From Brasilonema sennae CENA114 (lineage in GTDB: Bacteria; Cyanobacteriota; Cyanobacteriia; Cyanobacteriales; Nostocaceae), in assembly GCF_006968745.1 (NCBI RefSeq), contig NZ_CP030119.1, positions 1 to 64,000 of the forward strand: DNA of 64,000 nucleotides, given 5' to 3'. The notes beneath the pieces are model-generated. The model was given only the letters and a program-made list of their open reading frames with translations, ran no database searches and was not told the origin of the DNA. This document shows positions 25,605 to 33,756 of this stretch, one piece after another. A program made the translations under genes and the position numbers. Positions within the stretch are counted from its first letter, which is position 1; each line of letters begins with the position of its first letter.

Positions 25605-28600
25605 GTGGCAGCATCGAACTCCACACAACAAAAGTCCATGAAACGCCTGTACACTTCCAAACGCCATCCCTGTCCCATCTGCGGTAACAATCACGGCTGC
25701 GCCATCCATGCCAATGGCTTAATTGAGTGCTTGCGGAGTTTTAACCAACAGGATGCACCAGCTGGCTATCGTTTCATCAAGCTGCTGCGTAACGATATGG
25801 GCGGTTTGTTTGTGAAGGACGATGGCAGTGACTACTCACTAGAATTGGGGCTAAAATTTCGACAGCAACGCTACTCAGTCAATGGTAAAGTCAAAAAGCG
25901 GTTAAGTGTAGAGGAACATGATCACCTGTTCCGATTACTGTTACAAAAAACCGTAACAACTCTGAGTACTCAACACTCCTCACATCTCCAACAAAGAAGA
26001 CAATTAAGTACTGAAGAAATTAACTGGTTAAAAGTATTAGGTTGGCTAAGAACCTGGGAACCAGGTTTGTATGCCCCAATTGGAATAACCGCTGACCTCC
26101 CCGGTATATCTCCTGATAGTAAACTATTAGGAATAGAGGGGATAGCTCTAGCAGCCCTCGATCCCGACTTTCAGATCACTGGCTTTCAAATTGCCACTTT
26201 ACGTACTAACCCCAAATACATCTGGCTAAGTGGTAACAACCAAGGGGGAACCGGACCACAATTACCAAATGGAGAACTACCGCTATTTTGCTGGAAACAC
26301 CCCGATGCCAAAAAGGTGAAAATAGTAATTCTCTGCGAAGGAGCACTCAAGTCACTATTGACAGCTACTTTCCTATGGCGTTCTGGGCAAACTGATGTCG
26401 CTGTCATCGGTACAGCAAGTGCTGCTCACTACGGTGAGAAAACCCTGAAAGATTACCTGAAACGATTACGTCCTAAAGAAATTCGGCTTATGCCCGATGC
26501 AGGGACACTACTCAATCCCCATATTGCTAAAGCATCGGAGCAAACCCTACAACGCTGCTGTAAATGGAGATATCGGTTGACTGTGGGTAATTGGGGACAA
26601 TTAGAAACCAAAGAACACCCGGATATCGACGAATTACTCGCAGCTGGTCGTCAAAATGAAATTAAACTGATTACCACTGCTGCTTACTTTAACCATTGCC
26701 ATATCCATAACCAAATCAGGAAGCTACTCAAACAGAATTCATTCCATCAAGTAGAGGACAAGGTAATTGAGTTACAGCCCCTGGAACACTCCATAGACAA
26801 CCTGGATTTCATTCGCCAGTATGCCACAGGTATTGAATACTGTCGCAAAGGTGGATATCAGGTAGTCGTAGTTTGGAACGATACAACCATCACACCAGAA
26901 GATTTCTTTGCTCTGTGTTCAGAAGAAGTCCAGAAAGCTCTTGCTGATGTAAACAAAGAGTGGGGAATGCTCTACAAACTTAAGCTTTGGTTCGGGCGGA
27001 TGGTAGAGCGTTATCGACCGAAAAACGGTTTTGGCAACTCATATTCTGCACAACGAACAGTTAAGAAAAGTTTGGAGAAGGAAGAAAATGCCAGTACAAT
27101 TGAGTACAAACCAGGAAAATTACCCAGATGGGGTGATTTTGAACATCCACCCAGAATTGTCTTTAAGAAAGGTCAACGGTTACAAGTTTACTCTGAAGCG
27201 ATCGCTGCTGGATGGAAACATATCTTAGACAAAAGTCCCACTGGAACATTCAAAAGCCATGATGTAGGAATTGCTACTCCAGACGCTTTAGGAGTTGACA
27301 AGCTATGGTATTTTACTCTTCATGCTAGAAACGTTACCACAGATACTGTCGAGCACAATTATAAATATTTGGACGTTCGCAATGGCGGGATGGTGTGGGA
27401 CTCTACACCCAATGGAAAACAATATCTCAGATGGCCCAAAAATAGAGAAATTCCTGACACAACTGGTAACTGCCATCGCAGTTCTGTCTTTACAGCCTTA
27501 CAGAACAAGAATATCTCAATTTACTCAGGTGTAGATAATCCTGTTTGCACTACTTGCCATTTACTCGAAGCTTGTCGTTCGAGTACGGGTGCTGGGTTTG
27601 GATATCGGTTTTTACGACGAGAGACTTTGAAGTCCGACCGTATCCGCGCACATCCTGATAGTGCTCCCGATACTGATAACTTCGACTGGTCAAGTTGTGG
27701 TATCATTTGGGATGAAGCAATGCGGACAGTGCAACCTATTAGTGCGATCGCCTCCAGCGTTCAAGACTTAGACCAGGTCATAGCAAAATTAACTGTTTAT
27801 CATCCAGAAATTAATATAAAGTTACAGTCAGTGTGGATGGTACTACGCCAATGCCTGACAGGGGAAGTTAAACAACCTCACTATGGCTGGAATGATGCTG
27901 CAGTTCGGGAGATGCTTGGTGAACCACCAGATAATTTGGATGAAATCATTGCTGTAGCAATGGAGGTTTTAGATCCCGACTTGGAATCACTTTTTAATAC
28001 AACCAAGGAGTATTCGGTAAACCTCAGTGATTTGCCTGGGACATTACGAAAACGTTTTAACAATAAGAACTTTGAACTAATACAGAAAATTCAACAAGAT
28101 TTTTCTATGTATTGGTTTATACCCTTTATGCAAGTATGGGATCAACGAATTCCTGGTGCTTTGCGCCTTTCTCAAGGTCAGTTACTGATTTCAACTCGTA
28201 ATGAAAGATACTCATTAATAGCATCAGGTGCTGCATGGAACATTTATTTAGATGCGACAGCTGATGTTGAGTATTTATCTTGGTGGATGGGTATTTCAGC
28301 CGAAGAGATTTTAACAATTGAACAAGAAGTACCAATCAGCAAGAATCTAAAAATCGTTCAAATAACGGGACTAGGACAAGTTTCTAAAAATCGCAGTTCA
28401 CATTGCCAAAACAGAGTCAATGCACTCCGCCAGGAGTTACTGGTACGTCATCCTAATATAAAATTCATTGATTTTGTGAAGTTCTGTGAAGAAGGTGATG
28501 GTGGATGGTTCAGAGATAGTCGAGGCTCAAATGATTTTCAACAGGTGACTGTCTTAGCGAGTTTCGGTATTCCCTACCAAAATATCGGCTCTTTAGAAGC

Positions 28601-29315
28601 GCTTTATCTTACTTTACGTAAAAACAATTTGACTTCCAAAGAAATTTCTGATTCGCAAGGGTTTCATTGCTTTGTAGATTGGGCAACACAAGCTGAGATT
28701 AAGCAGGGTATAGGACGTTTACGAGCGCACAATCGAACGCAAGAACAACTTTACTTCTACTTCTGTGCTGACTATGACCTTAGCTTTCTAGAGCAGGAAG
28801 TAGAGTGTGTTAATGCTGCTGATATTACCATTGAAGCTGGTTCATTAGATGAAAAATCTTGGTGGAAAATCAAGCAATCCGTTAAGGAACTTTGGGAGAC
28901 GGGACAAAAAGTTACTCAATCAACAGTTGAGGCTGTTTCCGGTATTAGCCAGGGTTACATCTCTAAGTTAGCGAGCGAATTTGGTGGGAATTGGAAACAG
29001 TGGCTAAAAATATTCCTATCGCTATTAGAGACTGATAATAGCGATAGGAATAATTTGGAATCCCAGTCATGTGCTTTAAGGGAAGAAGCTAATTCAGTTG
29101 GATGTGATGTCACACCGTTGTTGACGAATGACAAATCTCATGTTGGTTTGTTGTCCCAGATATGTTCTTGGTATAAAAATTTAGATGAGCAGTACTCGAA
29201 ATGGATTTTAGAAACGACTAGCTTGAAAGTACAGGTGAGAATTATTACTGCTTTACTTTCGATATTACCATTACCGTGGCATCAAGAGTTTTTCGGGCAG
29301 ATCACTGGCGTGTGA
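25605..29315 (+). CDS. Plasmid replication protein, CyRepA1-like primase-helicase
   Basis: 1236 residues. The head has a zinc-finger-like cluster (CPICGNNHGC ... IECL, Cys23/26/32/42). Near 245 is a TOPRIM-like segment (ILCEGALKS) with PDAG further on, as in DUF3854 proteins. A helicase-like half follows: SPTGTFKSH (about 544-552), in which the second Gly of Walker A is Phe; WDEAM as motif II; LDAT near 881; and QGIGRLRAHNR (about 1034) as motif VI. This combination matches large cyanobacterial plasmid Rep proteins. A C-terminal helix-turn-helix (VEAVSGISQGYISKLASEFG) may bind the iterons just upstream. The start is GTG 25605; ATG 25638 is equally possible. It is the likely initiator of this replicon. 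Confidence 0.75.
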   Translation: MAASNSTQQKSMKRLYTSKRHPCPICGNNHGCAIHANGLIECLRSFNQQDAPAGYRFIKLLRNDMGGLFVKDDGSDYSLELGLKFRQQRYSVNGKVKKRLSVEEHDHLFRLLLQKTVTTLSTQHSSHLQQRRQLSTEEINWLKVLGWLRTWEPGLYAPIGITADLPGISPDSKLLGIEGIALAALDPDFQITGFQIATLRTNPKYIWLSGNNQGGTGPQLPNGELPLFCWKHPDAKKVKIVILCEGALKSLLTATFLWRSGQTDVAVIGTASAAHYGEKTLKDYLKRLRPKEIRLMPDAGTLLNPHIAKASEQTLQRCCKWRYRLTVGNWGQLETKEHPDIDELLAAGRQNEIKLITTAAYFNHCHIHNQIRKLLKQNSFHQVEDKVIELQPLEHSIDNLDFIRQYATGIEYCRKGGYQVVVVWNDTTITPEDFFALCSEEVQKALADVNKEWGMLYKLKLWFGRMVERYRPKNGFGNSYSAQRTVKKSLEKEENASTIEYKPGKLPRWGDFEHPPRIVFKKGQRLQVYSEAIAAGWKHILDKSPTGTFKSHDVGIATPDALGVDKLWYFTLHARNVTTDTVEHNYKYLDVRNGGMVWDSTPNGKQYLRWPKNREIPDTTGNCHRSSVFTALQNKNISIYSGVDNPVCTTCHLLEACRSSTGAGFGYRFLRRETLKSDRIRAHPDSAPDTDNFDWSSCGIIWDEAMRTVQPISAIASSVQDLDQVIAKLTVYHPEINIKLQSVWMVLRQCLTGEVKQPHYGWNDAAVREMLGEPPDNLDEIIAVAMEVLDPDLESLFNTTKEYSVNLSDLPGTLRKRFNNKNFELIQKIQQDFSMYWFIPFMQVWDQRIPGALRLSQGQLLISTRNERYSLIASGAAWNIYLDATADVEYLSWWMGISAEEILTIEQEVPISKNLKIVQITGLGQVSKNRSSHCQNRVNALRQELLVRHPNIKFIDFVKFCEEGDGGWFRDSRGSNDFQQVTVLASFGIPYQNIGSLEALYLTLRKNNLTSKEISDSQGFHCFVDWATQAEIKQGIGRLRAHNRTQEQLYFYFCADYDLSFLEQEVECVNAADITIEAGSLDEKSWWKIKQSVKELWETGQKVTQSTVEAVSGISQGYISKLASEFGGNWKQWLKIFLSLLETDNSDRNNLESQSCALREEANSVGCDVTPLLTNDKSHVGLLSQICSWYKNLDEQYSKWILETTSLKVQVRIITALLSILPLPWHQEFFGQITGV

Positions 29316-29511
29316 TACGTTGGGTGAGCATGGGACTGGCTGGAATCTGATAGCTTGCTGCCGCGTTGCCATAGCTGATTCGACATCCCTTGGTACGAAC
29401 TTTAACGCTTAGAGATAACGGCTACTCTTGCTTAAGGAGTGGTCTGGGGTAGTCCGTATTACTACGGTTTGTTACGGTCTATACCGTTTTGGTAACTACC
29501 TTGTTCCAAAT

Positions 29512-30255
29512 TTATTGCTCGCTGCGAGCCAATTGACTAATGCACTTCAGTATACGTAGGACATTATATAATTCGTTTCCTCTGTTGCGTACATCAAAAA
29601 TATCTGAAGTGGCATAGCGAGGCGGATTGCCTTTGACGAGTTTAATGAATATAAAACTGCCACCAGATGTAATCATGCCAAAAACTTCTTCCTGTGATTG
29701 GGGAACGGCTAGCATATACGCTAAAATCTGGTCAAGTCCTGCCTCTACAGAATAAGCCACCTGTTTTGACTCAATAACTGTCACGGGGTCTTACACGTAA
29801 AAATTCTGCCAGCCTTGGTAAGATTTATCTGGAAGCCCCCACGTTTACGCGTGGTAATAAGGCTGGCAGAATTTTAGGGGACAATGCGTCACCCAGAATT
29901 TCTGATTGAGAAGTAAGAAGTCAATTCGTCCTTTAATAATGGAAAGTTTATCAATAGTTTCAATTTCGACAGATTTCTCTAATTTGATGTGAAAAGGAGG
30001 CAGATAGAACTTGCCAATGAATAGCAGTGGCGATAAAACAATGGTATTAACCGTGTTTTCTAATAATGGCAGATAATTCCGTAAATTGATGTAACCTGCT
30101 TTCACTTGGTCTAATAGCTGCTTTTCTTGCTCTGTCAGTTCTGGTAATTCGTCTTGCCACTCACGAAAAAATTCCTCAGAATCAACTAACTCTAATCCAT
30201 AAAGTGATATGAGTTTCTCAAGAGTAATATTTTCTGCCTGAAGAGTTTGAACCAT
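29512..30255 (-). pseudogene. Restriction-endonuclease-like protein split by a MITE
   Basis: Two minus-strand pieces are one gene. Piece one (30255-29893 region) runs MVQTLQAENITLEKLISLYG ... EEFFREWQDELPELTEQEKQLL to LLLNQKFWV. Piece two (29784-29512) starts TVIESKQVAYSVEAGLDQIL and ends LRILKCISQLARSEQ. Removing a 103-bp insert and one copy of GTCAC joins them in frame as FWVTVIESKQ. The whole, about 210 residues, resembles a common orphan cyanobacterial family annotated as type I restriction subunit R-like, with a D..ESK nuclease motif (GRIDFLL ... VIESK). The insertion probably destroys function. Confidence 0.8.
29785..29887. mobile_element. 103-bp MITE with 5-bp target duplication
   Basis: The insert is bounded by GTCAC (29780-29784 and 29888-29892). 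It contains a perfect 17-bp inverted repeat, AAAATTCTGCCAGCCTT at 29800-29816 and its complement at 29859-29875, with outer ends GGGGTC and the complement-like GGGGACAATGC less well matched. It encodes nothing. Excision restores the host reading frame, which fixes the boundaries. Confidence 0.85.
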
Positions 30256-30507
30256 AAGTCAATCTAGTTGATCAAGGTTTTTTGCAGATGAATTGAGACA
30301 AGATTTCATAATTGGGGAATTATCAACCACCAATTGATTTCGGTAATTATCTATTGGTAAGTACAATTGATTTTAACAAAATTATGACTGATAAGATTGA
30401 CACTACAAATGCCTAATGGTTTATTTCATATCTCAATCAAGAATTAACTGACAGAATTTTACCCACAATTATCGGGGTTACCAAACTCATGTGCTAATGG
30501 ACGCAAT

Positions 30508-30972
30508 CTACAAAAATTCAACAATTTGACTAGAATTAACAGACAAAGTTAGCAAGTAGTCAACTAGCCTTTCTTTCTCACCACTATTCACATAAACAGA
30601 ATAGCCATGAATAGAGGCTTTAGAACAGAAAGTACGTAACTTCCTCAAGCTAAATTGCATTAACTTCTGCTTTTCCTGAATAGTATTTACTGTTGGTATC
30701 TCTTGAGAATCAAATAACTCCCTCTCTTGAGTAAATTCATCCATTTGCAGGTTTCTCTCGTCATCTAGTTGAGTATCTTTTTGAAAAGTTAACTGTAGAT
30801 TTGAATAAAAATCTTCAGTCGGTTCTTGAATGAGTTCTTCCAAAAAAGATTTGGAAGTCCCTACTACTTCACTAGTAGGAGTATGAAAAAGCCAGCAAAT
30901 AAATGAAAAAATGACTCCAAACAGGTAAAGATTAAACAGTAGAGCATAAGCAAAGTTAACTAGTTCAGTCAT
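30508..30972 (-). CDS. Membrane-anchored protein with SAP-like motif
   Basis: 154 residues. One N-terminal membrane span (FAYALLFNLYLFGVIFSFIC, about 7-27) is followed by an acidic linker and a C-terminal segment, LRKLRTFCSKASIHGYSVYV then EKERLVDYLL. That segment fits the SAP-type helix-extended loop-helix pattern (L..L...C......YS.Y....KE.LV..L) known from DNA- and RNA-binding proteins. It is the most downstream gene of the minus-strand transfer-like block, following the large membrane protein at 31097. It could tether DNA to the membrane; this is inferred. Confidence 0.55.
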   Translation of the reverse strand: MTELVNFAYALLFNLYLFGVIFSFICWLFHTPTSEVVGTSKSFLEELIQEPTEDFYSNLQLTFQKDTQLDDERNLQMDEFTQERELFDSQEIPTVNTIQEKQKLMQFSLRKLRTFCSKASIHGYSVYVNSGEKERLVDYLLTLSVNSSQIVEFL

Positions 30973-31096
30973 GTCAGTTTCTCCAAATAGTTAATTGGGT
31001 AGATTCTGTAGAGATTAGCTACCCAGTAGTGGGGCGAAACCGCCCCGTACTGAGTGCCACATCTACAAATTTCCAACTATCTATGAAGAAGGGAAA

Positions 31097-32554
31097 TTAT
31101 ATTAAGTCAACAAGATTTTCAGACACTTGAGGTGGAGATATTGGATGGAAAAGATTAGGAGAAATTCTGGGTGGAGAAATCTCGCGTCTATTACCACGTA
31201 AATAGTTAACAAGAGAAACCAAGTCGTAATTATACCGAAGTTCGCGCGGGCAATCACAGTCGTATGGGTCAATTGGTTGACCGTTAAACTTAAAGAAATA
31301 GTTAACACCAGTAGAACACTTGTGGACAACTATTCTATTTCTATCCACGCGCACATCGGCACCATACAAATCTTGATTCAATTCCCTAATTTTGTCTAGG
31401 TGACTGTAATCCTCATGAACTATTTCTCGGTATTTAAAGTGATTGACATACCGGCGCAGATGAGCATCTGAACATAATTCAGATAATTGATCTGACCAAG
31501 AGAACCTAAATCCATCAAAATCAAACTGAAATCTACGACCAGAATAACTATCTTTGACAACAATATAGTCATCCATTTTAAAAACTTCGACATCAGCCAA
31601 ACCTTCATTAAGGCTAGCAATAATATCTGGGTTTTCATACTCACGCAGCACTATCCCGTCTAAGAGTTTTTTATCAGGACAATCTGTTCCTTCCCACCCA
31701 AAAGGATGCATTCCACAGACTACTCTGTTAGCACCATGAAGGTAAGAACAACCCTTGCAGGAATCCAAACAAGCATTTCTAAATTGTCCGCTAGATTTTG
31801 CCCAGTAAAAACTATTATGAAGCCGAAAATATTCCTCCAACGCTTCTTTTGGTAAAAATTGACGTGAATGGAAATACTTTCCTACCAGGTTTTCTCTTTC
31901 TGGATAGCTAGCTTCAAAAAGGACAGTCAGTTTTTGAATTTGATAGTCATCAAGTTTAACAGAAACAATTTCTTCTTTGAAGTCAGACTTTGTACCGCAA
32001 TGCGAACTCAAACGACAAAGATGTAATCCGTGTAAGGTAGGATGACCTTTGATTTGAGTTACATAATAGGTGTAAGTGACATTTCGCCGCCAAGTATATT
32101 CAACTCCTTCTGAATTAGTTTTCTCATCTTCTTCTTCACAATAGTCCAAACCAAATAATTCATTTTCTTCCTCCTCTTCTTCCTCTGAATCATCTTCATC
32201 AAGTGATTCATCAGAATTATAGAAATTAATTGCAATTATCCGGTTTGAAGACCTATTTTTTTTCTCCTCTTCCAACTCTTTATTGGTTGTACTCAATACC
32301 AAACTACCAACAGCAACAGCAGAAACAGTACCAACTAAACCAAATAAACCAGTTGCAGTTGCAAGAGCAGTTATATCCTTGTAAGCAGGCTTATTTTCTA
32401 CCCCCACCCCGGCATCCGCCAAGAATGTCAACCCAACTGAAGCCGGTAAAACCAATCCTACTGAAGCAAGCATTGCTAGTAGAGAAGCCACTCCTAAACA
32501 AGAATTTATTTCTTGTAATCGATGTACAACCTGTGTCTTGAATTTGTCTTTCAT
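31097..32554 (-). CDS. Hypothetical membrane protein with Cys cluster
   Basis: 485 residues. Two hydrophobic spans near 18-45 (VASLLAMLASVGLVLPASVG) and 60-85 (ALATATGLFGLVGTVSAVAV) are followed by a highly acidic run (SDESLDEDDSEEEEEEENE, about 113-131). The large soluble remainder contains CLDSCKGCSYLHGANRVVCG then MHPFGWEGTDCPDK, a Cys-rich patch that could bind a metal or iron-sulfur group, and a Pro-rich tail. I do not recognise the family, though the Cys segment is a type seen in several uncharacterised cyanobacterial proteins. It is transcribed in the same direction as the FtsK-like and peptidoglycan-hydrolase genes upstream. Confidence 0.6.
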   Translation of the reverse strand: MKDKFKTQVVHRLQEINSCLGVASLLAMLASVGLVLPASVGLTFLADAGVGVENKPAYKDITALATATGLFGLVGTVSAVAVGSLVLSTTNKELEEEKKNRSSNRIIAINFYNSDESLDEDDSEEEEEEENELFGLDYCEEEDEKTNSEGVEYTWRRNVTYTYYVTQIKGHPTLHGLHLCRLSSHCGTKSDFKEEIVSVKLDDYQIQKLTVLFEASYPERENLVGKYFHSRQFLPKEALEEYFRLHNSFYWAKSSGQFRNACLDSCKGCSYLHGANRVVCGMHPFGWEGTDCPDKKLLDGIVLREYENPDIIASLNEGLADVEVFKMDDYIVVKDSYSGRRFQFDFDGFRFSWSDQLSELCSDAHLRRYVNHFKYREIVHEDYSHLDKIRELNQDLYGADVRVDRNRIVVHKCSTGVNYFFKFNGQPIDPYDCDCPRELRYNYDLVSLVNYLRGNRREISPPRISPNLFHPISPPQVSENLVDLI

Positions 32555-32775
32555 AATTTCCCCTTTTGCGATTTTAACCGTTAGCTGCTAATGGCAACCC
32601 CGGCATTGGGGATTAGGGCATAGACTACTCTAAAAAGACTTACTACTCTACTGCTTTCAGCATTAATGGCACTCAGCATATTGAAACCACTCACCTGATG
32701 TTCGAGTTCAGCCGTCTTTATAAAGCCTTACCCAGGAACAGTAGCAGGCATCGAACCTGCTTAAAACCCGTATGT

Positions 32776-33255
32776 TTACTGTCCAAAAGTCCAAGTATTA
32801 TTTTCGTTTAATTCCAATTCTTCAAAGCATTTAGTAAAACTTGGGAAATGGAAATATCTTAGCGGCATCCGAGAGATTAATAATAAAGAGAAATTGTCTA
32901 GTTCAGCTAACTGTTGTAATTTGAATAAGTCATAACTTAAAGTTTCACTAACAGAGTGCAGTCTATCAAAGTTATCTATCACTAGTAACTTCTGAAACCC
33001 ATCAGATAGTTGACTTACAATATTTTGCCAATCCTGCTGATAGTACAAACCTAGACTAATAGGAATAACGTCAAATAAGTTATCCACGCTAAAAGGATAT
33101 TCAAGGTTAAGATAAACGGACTCTAGGTTAATGTCTTTGAGCAAGCAGTTTCTAACAGTAAAAGTCTTACCAATACCCTGCTTACCCCACAGGTGAATAT
33201 TCTTGCCTGCATTTATCTTCTCAATCAACAAACTGTAATCTTGAAAACGTAACAT
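32776..33255 (-). CDS. Small AAA-type P-loop ATPase
   Basis: 159 residues with Walker A GKQGIGKT (about 23-30) and Walker B LLVIDNFD (about 89-96), then LLLISRMPLRYF as a sensor-like strand. This is the core of an AAA/ATPase domain without a C-terminal lid, so short for the family. It lies between the RusA-like gene (33 bp upstream) and the membrane protein, in the transfer-like block. It could load or drive a DNA-processing step. The gap downstream (32555-32775) contains a tRNA T-arm-like hairpin but no full tRNA. Confidence 0.7.
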   Translation of the reverse strand: MLRFQDYSLLIEKINAGKNIHLWGKQGIGKTFTVRNCLLKDINLESVYLNLEYPFSVDNLFDVIPISLGLYYQQDWQNIVSQLSDGFQKLLVIDNFDRLHSVSETLSYDLFKLQQLAELDNFSLLLISRMPLRYFHFPSFTKCFEELELNENNTWTFGQ

Positions 33256-33288
33256 GACTGTTATCGGAAAATTAACTGTATATCTTAA

Positions 33289-33756
33289 CTAAAGTGACAT
33301 TAAATATGTAACTGATTGACTGTGTTTTTCTAAGCTATTTCTGGAAAATTGATTAGAAACAATAAAATTATCTAATAAAAAATCAGGTGATTGTGATAAT
33401 CGCAGTAGCACACCGTCATCACCATTACTGCGATGATAGTAATGAACGACAGGTGATTTGATAACTGTCAAGTTATCGTTACGAATTGCTCGTCCTGCCA
33501 CTAAACCATCCATAATAAATTTGGCAGCAGCAGCAACATTATCACTATCTCGTCCAAAGTTTTTCAGATACCAATGAAATTCAACCCATACAGCACTATC
33601 CAAACAAAATCCACAATTCTGAACGAATTTACCGATTAAGTTTGTCCAATACTTCTTAAGTTCAGCACTTGCTTGCCAACCAGAACGTGCTTGATTAATG
33701 ATTTCGTTCATACTAGGTGGTAAAGGCATTGTTAATTCATATATCATCTCCCTCAC
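33289..33756 (-). CDS. RusA-like Holliday junction resolvase
   Basis: 155 residues. MPLPPSMNEI at the head, the metal-site signature GRDSDNVAAAAKFIMDGL (Asp70, Asp72, Lys79, Asp83) and a later IRNDNLT (Asp94) fit the RusA fold, in which paired aspartates bind Mg2+ and cut four-way junctions. The length is normal for RusA-type enzymes. The first residues overlap the end of the FtsK-like gene by 20 bp, so the two are translationally coupled. The real start may be Met4 (MIYELTM). Its pairing with a DNA translocase suggests a role in resolving plasmid recombination or transfer intermediates. Confidence 0.8.
   Translation of the reverse strand: MREMIYELTMPLPPSMNEIINQARSGWQASAELKKYWTNLIGKFVQNCGFCLDSAVWVEFHWYLKNFGRDSDNVAAAAKFIMDGLVAGRAIRNDNLTVIKSPVVHYYHRSNGDDGVLLRLSQSPDFLLDNFIVSNQFSRNSLEKHSQSVTYLMSL

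Noticed and set aside
32165..32225. Repeat-expansion locus (GAA/TCT-rich run)
   Set aside because: It is the coding sequence of an acidic Glu/Asp linker in the 485-aa protein, with mixed codons.
32728..32785. tRNA-like T-arm and acceptor on the minus strand (GCAGGTTCGATGCCTGC with TACTGTT)
   Set aside because: A matching ACAGTA lies only 16 bases before the T-arm and no D-arm or anticodon stem can be drawn, so it is a hairpin or tRNA scrap and not a tRNA gene.
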